The notes under the pieces were generated by a model. That model searched no databases and was not told where the DNA came from. It was given only the letters and a program-made list of their open reading frames with translations. Shown here piece after piece: positions 6,062 to 10,243 of a stretch of 10,243 nucleotides of DNA. The stretch comes from an uncultured Oscillospiraceae bacterium (GTDB lineage Bacteria; Bacillota; Clostridia; Oscillospirales; Oscillospiraceae). Each line of letters starts with the position of its first letter. Position 1 is the first letter of the stretch. Location: contig CAKTPV010000038.1 in the NCBI GenBank assembly GCA_934591815.1, forward strand, positions 1-10,243, given 5' to 3'. A program made the position numbers and the translations under genes.

Positions 6062-7059
6062 ATGGTGGAGCTCAAAACGACAATCGCCCAGGGACTGCAC
6101 GTCACAGATGACAGCGCGGGTTATGATGCCGCCTGTAAGCGTGTCCTGTCTGAAAAGGCAATCCTGGCGCGGATTATGATGCCGCCTGTAAGCGTGTCCT
6201 GTCTGAAAAGGCAATCCTGGCGCGGATTATGAAGTCCTGCCTGGAAGAATACAAGGATTGCGATGTCAATGATATTGCCGAGAAGTACATTGAGGGCCAA
6301 CCCCAGGTGTCCGCCGTCCCGGTGCTGCCGGACGAGGGTGGCACAGTCATCAGCGGCATGGACACCGAGGACATATCGGTGCGCGAGGGGACAGTCACCT
6401 ATGACATTCGCTTCCGCGCCATCGTTCCCGACTCCGAGGAACAAATTGCCCTCATCATCAACGTGGAGGCCCAGAACGATTTTTACCCCGGCTATCCGCT
6501 GATAAAGCGTGGCATATACTACTGTTGCCGCATGATTTCTTCCCAGTACGGCAGGGAGTTCACTGGCTCCCATTATGAGAAAATCAAGAAGGTCTACTCC
6601 ATCTGGATTTGCATGAAACCGCCGCAGTATCGAGAGAACACCATTACCCGGTATCGGCTGGTGGAAGAATATCTGGTCGGCGAGGGCAAAGAACCCATCA
6701 GGAATTATGATTTGCTGTCCATCATCATGCTGTGCCTTGGCGGGCCGGATGGGTCAAATTATGACGGCGTATTGCGGATGCTGGATGTGCTTCTCTCCAA
6801 CGAAACCAGCGAGGCGGAAAAGCGGAAAATTTTGCAGGACGATTACGACATTCAAATGACGCAGACAATGGAAAGGGAGGTGTCGGTCATGTGTAATTTG
6901 AGCAAGGGCGTTGAGGAAAAAGGCGTTGCTAAAGGTATCTTGTCCTCTATCAAAAACCTCATGGAAACGATGGGGCTGACCATTGAACAGGCTATGGCGG
7001 CGCTGAAAGTCCCGGAGGGCGAACGTCAGAAATATATGGATTTGCTGGAACGGCAGTAA
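6062..7059 (+). pseudogene. Rpn-family PD-(D/E)XK nuclease / putative transposase, frameshifted by a 53-bp duplication
   Basis: The first part reads MVELKTTIAQGLHVTDDSAG then YDAACKRVLSEKAILARI, and the main part is open from ATG at 6229 to 7059 (276 residues). Removing one copy of the tandem repeat at 6121-6226 joins them into a single 314-residue protein. With both copies the first frame shifts and stops at 6230-6232. The main part holds the likely PD-(D/E)XK core (TYDIRF then LIINVEAQND). It is followed by YPGYPLIKRGIYYCCRMISSQ and a C-terminal helical tail of the Rpn recombination-promoting nuclease type (PDDEXK_2). Because the stop overlaps the ATG at 6229 (ATGA), some restart could yield a protein lacking 38 N-terminal residues. 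Cargo in this element, convergent with the recombinase. The family is clear; loss of function is inferred. Confidence 0.85.
6121..6226 (+). repeat. Perfect 53-bp tandem duplication
   Basis: Positions 6121-6173 and 6174-6226 are identical, and 6227-6232 begins a third copy (TTATGA). The unit is bounded by near-identical 13-mers, GCGCGGGTTATGA (6114-6126) and GCGCGGATTATGA (6220-6232). That suggests slipped pairing as the origin. Since 53 is not a multiple of three, it shifts the reading frame. Confidence 0.97.
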
Positions 7060-7063
7060 TGAC

Positions 7064-7100
7064 AAAAACGCCACGGACTATCGTTGTCCCTGGCGTTTTC
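7064..7100. terminator. Bidirectional terminator between convergent genes
   Basis: AAAACGCCA (7065-7073) pairs with TGGCGTTTT (7091-7099), with partial inner pairing of GGAC and GTCC. A-run and T-run flank the stem on both strands. It lies between the nuclease stop (7059) and the recombinase stop (7111) and should serve both. Confidence 0.85.
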
Positions 7101-7110
7101 TGTATCTACG

Positions 7111-9471
7111 TTAGCTGACTTGAGCAGCTTCGGCTTCTGCCTGTTTCTTCCTGTGGTAGTTCTCCCGCCTCGCGGCAAGCATACGTTCATACCGGGCCTG
7201 GGCTTCGGGATCTCCGGCGGCAGCGTCCGCATACATTTTCTGACGGGACTTCTTTACCGCTTCTGACTGTTGCGCTCTCTGCTGCGCCAACTCTGCCGCC
7301 GCTACCGGGTCGGTTTCGGCGCGGGCTTTCAAATCCTGCAAAGCCGCCTTTTTCCGATTGCGATGGGCTTCCAGCCGTTCCGCTTCTTCTAGGGTGAGAG
7401 GCAAACCTGCCTCGGCACATCTGGCAAGTTCTTTCAACGTCCGCTGTTGGGGCTTCGGGGGCTGTGCGGACTTCTGCCTGTCACGCCACGCTTTGTGCTG
7501 CTCGGCTTTCTTCTGGCGGTGCGCCGCAAGCCGCTCCGCTTCCTCCGGGGTGAGATCGGCTCCATCCAGCTTGGCGAGTTCCTTCAGTGAGCGTTTGCGA
7601 GGCTTCTCTGGCTGACTGGCCTTTTTCTTGTCGCGTTGCTTCTGCTGATAGGCCCGATTGCGCTCTAACCGCCGTTCTTCCTCCGCCTGTTCCTCCGGGG
7701 TCAACAGGCCCGCCCGCTTCCTCGCGGTAAACTCCCGGCGCTCCTGCTTGTACCTCTCATACCGAACCTGGGCAAGCACCTGGGAGCGTTCCTCTTTCTC
7801 TGCCTGTTCCTCCTGCTGGCGGCGTTCTTCCTCCTGCTCCATCGGGGTCACAATGTCGGCGGGAACCTCAAACGCGCCAATGAAATTGAAATAGAAATCT
7901 AACCGCTGACGGCGCTGCTTTCCCCGTCCGTTGCCCTCATGGACAACGATTTTCTCGATAAACTCATTGAGAATGGGCGTAGTCAGTTCCGAAAAATCGG
8001 TGTACCGCTTGGCAAGGTCGATAAACTCCGTCATTCTCACCCGGTCGGCGTTCCAGTTGTCCAGCAAGCCCTGCCACTCCGTCATGGAGGCTTCCAGCGC
8101 GGCCTGTTCCTCGTCATACTCGGCAAGGAGACGGCTGAAATGCTTATCCGGCAGCTTGCCCGTGGCGTTGGCCTCGTACAGCTTCTTCACCAGTCCGTCC
8201 AGTTCGGCGTGGCGCTTCTTCGCCTGGACAATCTGTTTCCGGCAATCCTTGACTGCTTCCTCCTGGCGCAGACTGGATGCCTTTCGAACCCGCTGAACAA
8301 ACTCCTGCTCGTTGTTGCGGACATACCAGCTTATCCGCTGGATGGCGGAGAGGATCGCCGCTTCCAGCTTTTGCGTGGCAACATAGTGAATGGTGCAATC
8401 CTCCATAGGTGCCCGGTATCTGGAACAGGTGAAAGCATCGTCAATGTACTTGCCTTGGACAAGACTGTTGTGGTGGGTCAGCTTTGCGCCGCAGTCGGCA
8501 CAGTAGAGCAGTCCGGTTAAACGGTTAGGGGCATTACTCCGCTTGGGTGTCCGGCGCTTGGTTTCCCGCAAACGCTGAACATTGTGCCACGTTTCTTCGT
8601 CAATGATGGCGGGGACGGCTCCCTCAAATACAAATTGTTCCTCTGGCATTGTCCTGCGGGTGCTTTTAGTCTTGTAGTTCTCACAGACAGTCTTGCCCAG
8701 CACCTTGCGCCCCAGGTACTCCGGCCTTTTAAGAATATAACCCAGGGTGGTGGCAGACCATGCGTAGGGGTCGCGGTAGCTGTTGGCTCGAACAGGACAG
8801 CCGATACGCTTCCAGTGTTCGGAAGGGATGGGGATTTGCTCGGCCCGCAGCGTTCGGGCGATGCCGTTGACGCTCTGACCGTCCATGACCATCTGAAAGA
8901 TGCGGCGCACAACGGCGGCAGCTTCCTCGTCGATCACCCACTCGCCCTTTTCTTCTTTTGAGGCGAGATAGCCATAGGGGACGGCCCCCGAACAGCGCAG
9001 GCCCTTTTCCATTCTGGACTTGAAAACGGTCTTGATTTTGCGGCTGGTGTCAGCAACGTACCACTCATTTATCACATCCCGGAAGATGGACATAATATCA
9101 AATCCATTGGCGGTGTCCAGGTTGTCATTGGCGGCGATAAAGCGGACGTTGTACTCGTCAAAGGTGCGTTTGAGCAAGCCGACCTCCACCACGTCACGGC
9201 CTATTCTGCTCTGGTCTTTGACAATGACGGTAGCCACATTTCCGGCCCGTATCTCGTCCACCATAGCGTCCAGGCCGGGCCGCTTGAAGGTCGTTCCCCG
9301 CACCCCGTCATCGGTGAAGTGGCGGACATTAGTGAAGCCATTTTTTCGGGCGTAGTCCTCCAGGATGCGCTTTTGATTTTCTACGGACACGCTCTCGTCA
9401 GACCGCCCATCGTCGTGAGATAACCTTTCGTACAATGCTGTGATTTTACCCTTTTGCTCCTGCTTCCTCAT
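7111..9471 (-). CDS. tnpX: Large serine recombinase, TnpX/TndX type, with extended repeat-bearing C-terminus
   Basis: A 786-residue enzyme that excises and inserts the element. The start at 9469-9471 follows AGGAGG. The resolvase domain has catalytic S18 in LYERLS, with R16, R58, R89 and R92 around the active site (KDQSRIGRD). The recombinase domain follows (about 160-300), then a zinc ribbon with C324, C327, C349 and C359. Next are a coiled coil (about 395-470) and a DUF4368-like segment near residues 490-535. After about 545 comes a very charged Glu/Lys/Arg/Gln tail with repeats of about 50 residues: LTPEE-type motifs at 591, 641 and 693, and (S/T)LKELA at 628 and 678. Tn4451 TnpX is 707 residues, so this tail is long. 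The gene lies 61 bp from the element end, and its promoter appears to be completed only on the excised circle. Confidence 0.94.
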   Translation of the reverse strand: MRKQEQKGKITALYERLSHDDGRSDESVSVENQKRILEDYARKNGFTNVRHFTDDGVRGTTFKRPGLDAMVDEIRAGNVATVIVKDQSRIGRDVVEVGLLKRTFDEYNVRFIAANDNLDTANGFDIMSIFRDVINEWYVADTSRKIKTVFKSRMEKGLRCSGAVPYGYLASKEEKGEWVIDEEAAAVVRRIFQMVMDGQSVNGIARTLRAEQIPIPSEHWKRIGCPVRANSYRDPYAWSATTLGYILKRPEYLGRKVLGKTVCENYKTKSTRRTMPEEQFVFEGAVPAIIDEETWHNVQRLRETKRRTPKRSNAPNRLTGLLYCADCGAKLTHHNSLVQGKYIDDAFTCSRYRAPMEDCTIHYVATQKLEAAILSAIQRISWYVRNNEQEFVQRVRKASSLRQEEAVKDCRKQIVQAKKRHAELDGLVKKLYEANATGKLPDKHFSRLLAEYDEEQAALEASMTEWQGLLDNWNADRVRMTEFIDLAKRYTDFSELTTPILNEFIEKIVVHEGNGRGKQRRQRLDFYFNFIGAFEVPADIVTPMEQEEERRQQEEQAEKEERSQVLAQVRYERYKQERREFTARKRAGLLTPEEQAEEERRLERNRAYQQKQRDKKKASQPEKPRKRSLKELAKLDGADLTPEEAERLAAHRQKKAEQHKAWRDRQKSAQPPKPQQRTLKELARCAEAGLPLTLEEAERLEAHRNRKKAALQDLKARAETDPVAAAELAQQRAQQSEAVKKSRQKMYADAAAGDPEAQARYERMLAARRENYHRKKQAEAEAAQVS

Positions 9472-9506
9472 GTGTGTAACCTCCTGTTTTGTATTTTCAC
9501 GACCTT

Positions 9507-9534
9507 TCTATCCTTATTATAGTGACCCTTTGGG
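9507..9534. other. Right attachment site: terminal inverted repeat, recombinase -10 and GG core
   Basis: The terminal repeat TCTATCCTTATT is at 9507-9518, the perfect complement of the left end. On the minus strand 9521-9516 reads TATAAT, a consensus -10 for the recombinase, with no good -35 upstream in the integrated form. The inferred crossover GG is at 9533-9534. Just inside it CCCTTTG (9526-9532) resembles the target's CCCTTCG (815-821). Confidence 0.75.
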
Positions 9535-10053
9535 ATCGACCACCACATAAGAGGAATGAGCTTGAAGCAACTGCGGTGTGAGCCAAAAGCGGGTTTTGCC
9601 GGAGCCGGACGAGCCGATACCGCAAAAATTGAGGTTGCGGGCGTTGGCTGGATTTTTGGGGCGGGTGTTCATGGTAAGCCGTTCCGTGGCGGTCAGCAGC
9701 ATATTGTTTTCAAACTTTGGGTCAAAGAACGGCTTGATGTCCTTTTCTGTTCCCCAGCGGGCTGTGCCGTACTCGGCATCGCGGCGAAATTTCTTTGCTT
9801 TTTTCGCCTTGTAGTAGATCAGCAGCCGGAAACCGGCTGCGCCCATAATGCCGACAAACCAATCCAGCGGGGCAAGGCCGGGGGCGAAGCTGGCAAAGGC
9901 CGCGCCGATGGTCTGGCCCAGCCCCAGCAGCTTTTCCCCGAAGCCCGCACCAGCGGCCAGACGGTACGCCGTGCCGATTTTCAGGCAAAACCAGCCGATG
10001 AACAGGTACGGGATATTCGGAAGAACATACTTCCTGATTTTATCTGTCACCAT
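9535..10053 (-). pseudogene. virD4: VirD4/TraG-type coupling protein, N-terminal part (interrupted by the insertion)
   Basis: The first 173 codons of the coupling protein start with ATG at 10051-10053, preceded by GGAGG. This start overlaps the end of the upstream gene by 14 bp. Two hydrophobic segments, IPYLFIGWFCLKIGTAYRLA and PLDWFVGIMGAAGFRLLIYY, would anchor it in the membrane with the rest in the cytoplasm. Walker A is GIGSSGSGKTRF, followed by SSYVVVD, where native coding ends. The insert then adds PKGSL and a stop at 9517-9519, giving a 178-residue product. The remainder of the gene is at 1-822. A truncated anchored fragment without Walker B should be inactive for ATP hydrolysis. It might still insert in the membrane and compete with intact subunits, though this is speculation. 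Confidence 0.93.
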
Positions 10054-10243
10054 GCGCCGCCTCCTTTGTCAGCTCCCGCTGGGGCTGTTTTTTCACCTGT
10101 TCCTCCGCCTGCCGGAGTTGCTCCCGGATCGGTGTCTGCCGGGACTTGGCCCGTTTCAGCTCCAAACGGGAATACTCGGCAAAGCAGCCTGTGATGGCGT
10201 CGGCCTGCCGTGCCTTGAACAAAAGCAGATATTTTTCATCCCC
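10040..10243 (-). CDS. PcfB-like (DUF3801) conjugation protein, C-terminal end only
   Basis: The last 67 residues of a protein whose start lies beyond the window. It reads GDEKYLLLFKARQADAITGC then a Lys/Arg/Gln/Glu-rich helical tail ending KEAAHGDR. The FKARQADAI segment and its place directly before virD4 fit the PcfB family. In pCF10, PcfB is a relaxosome accessory protein that works with the coupling protein PcfC. Its stop overlaps the virD4 start by 14 bp, so the two are one operon. It belongs to the host ICE and not to the inserted element. The partial sequence limits certainty. Confidence 0.75.
   Translation of the reverse strand, partial: GDEKYLLLFKARQADAITGCFAEYSRLELKRAKSRQTPIREQLRQAEEQVKKQPQRELTKEAAHGDR

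Larger units (their letters stand above)
823..9534. mobile_element. Integrative mobilizable element (Tn4451-like recombinase, MobQ-type mob genes, tet cargo) inserted in virD4
   Basis: The boundaries come from three observations that agree. First, virD4 is interrupted exactly here. Second, a 12-bp perfect inverted repeat, AATAAGGATAGA, lies just inside each end (831-842 and 9507-9518). Third, a 2-bp GG overlap (821-822 equivalent to 9533-9534) rejoins virD4 in frame as VVVDPKGSVLGQVG. The element is 8,712 bp with one copy of the core. It carries a large serine recombinase at the right end and a TnpW-family gene at the left end, as expected of Tn4451-like elements. Between them are an MobA/MobL relaxase with its own oriT, a tetracycline resistance gene and a broken nuclease gene. 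No coupling protein or mating-pair genes are present, so it should be mobilizable rather than self-transmissible. The exact crossover base pair is inferred, not demonstrated. Confidence 0.85.

Noticed and set aside
815..9534. CCCTTCGGG (815-823) and CCCTTTGGG (9526-9534) as a 9-bp target-site duplication
   Set aside because: They differ at one base. Joining the flanks at this alignment puts virD4 out of frame, whereas a 2-bp overlap restores it. Serine recombinases of this type also do not make 9-bp duplications.

Overview
The window is a mobile-element nest from a gut-type Clostridia (Bacillota; Oscillospiraceae/Lachnospiraceae-like). The evidence for this is family-level: a PcfB/VirD4 conjugation backbone, a TnpX-type large serine recombinase, a TnpW-family protein, a DUF3847 protein, a MobA/MobL relaxase, a cysteine-rich VLP protein and a ribosomal-protection tetracycline resistance gene. 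Strong GGAGG ribosome-binding sites precede most genes. The species cannot be named from the sequence.

Outer layer (1-822 and 9535-10243, minus strand): the conjugation genes of an ICE. The end of a PcfB-like gene (10040-10243) overlaps the start of a VirD4/TraG coupling-protein gene. virD4 is cut in two: the N-terminal part with Walker A is at 9535-10053, and the continuation with Walker B runs from 822 off the window start.

Inner layer (823-9534, about 8.7 kb): an integrative mobilizable element inserted between the Walker A and Walker B segments of virD4. Its ends carry a 12-bp perfect inverted repeat (831-842 / 9507-9518). A 2-bp GG crossover (821-822 = 9533-9534) restores the virD4 reading frame exactly. 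On the excised circle it also places a TTGACA from the left end 17 bp upstream of a TATAAT at the right end, giving a consensus promoter for the recombinase.

From right to left the element holds: the serine recombinase (7111-9471, minus); a bidirectional terminator; a plus-strand Rpn-type PD-(D/E)XK nuclease gene broken by an exact 53-bp tandem duplication (6062-7059); the tet gene with a Tn916-like attenuation leader (promoter near 5900-5928, leader peptide MRQGILK, attenuator 5661-5698, gene 3689-5626); a hairpin-rich intergenic region with an IncQ/MobQ-type nick sequence (oriT, 3662-3672); and a mobilization operon of DUF3847 protein, MobA/MobL relaxase, cysteine-rich VLP protein, a possible 31-residue ORF and a TnpW-family protein.

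Working together (inference): the recombinase excises and inserts the element, and the relaxase nicks at oriT so that tet enters the recipient first. The element codes for no coupling protein or secretion channel, so it must use those of a conjugative element. While integrated here it also disables its host ICE's coupling protein, which excision would repair.
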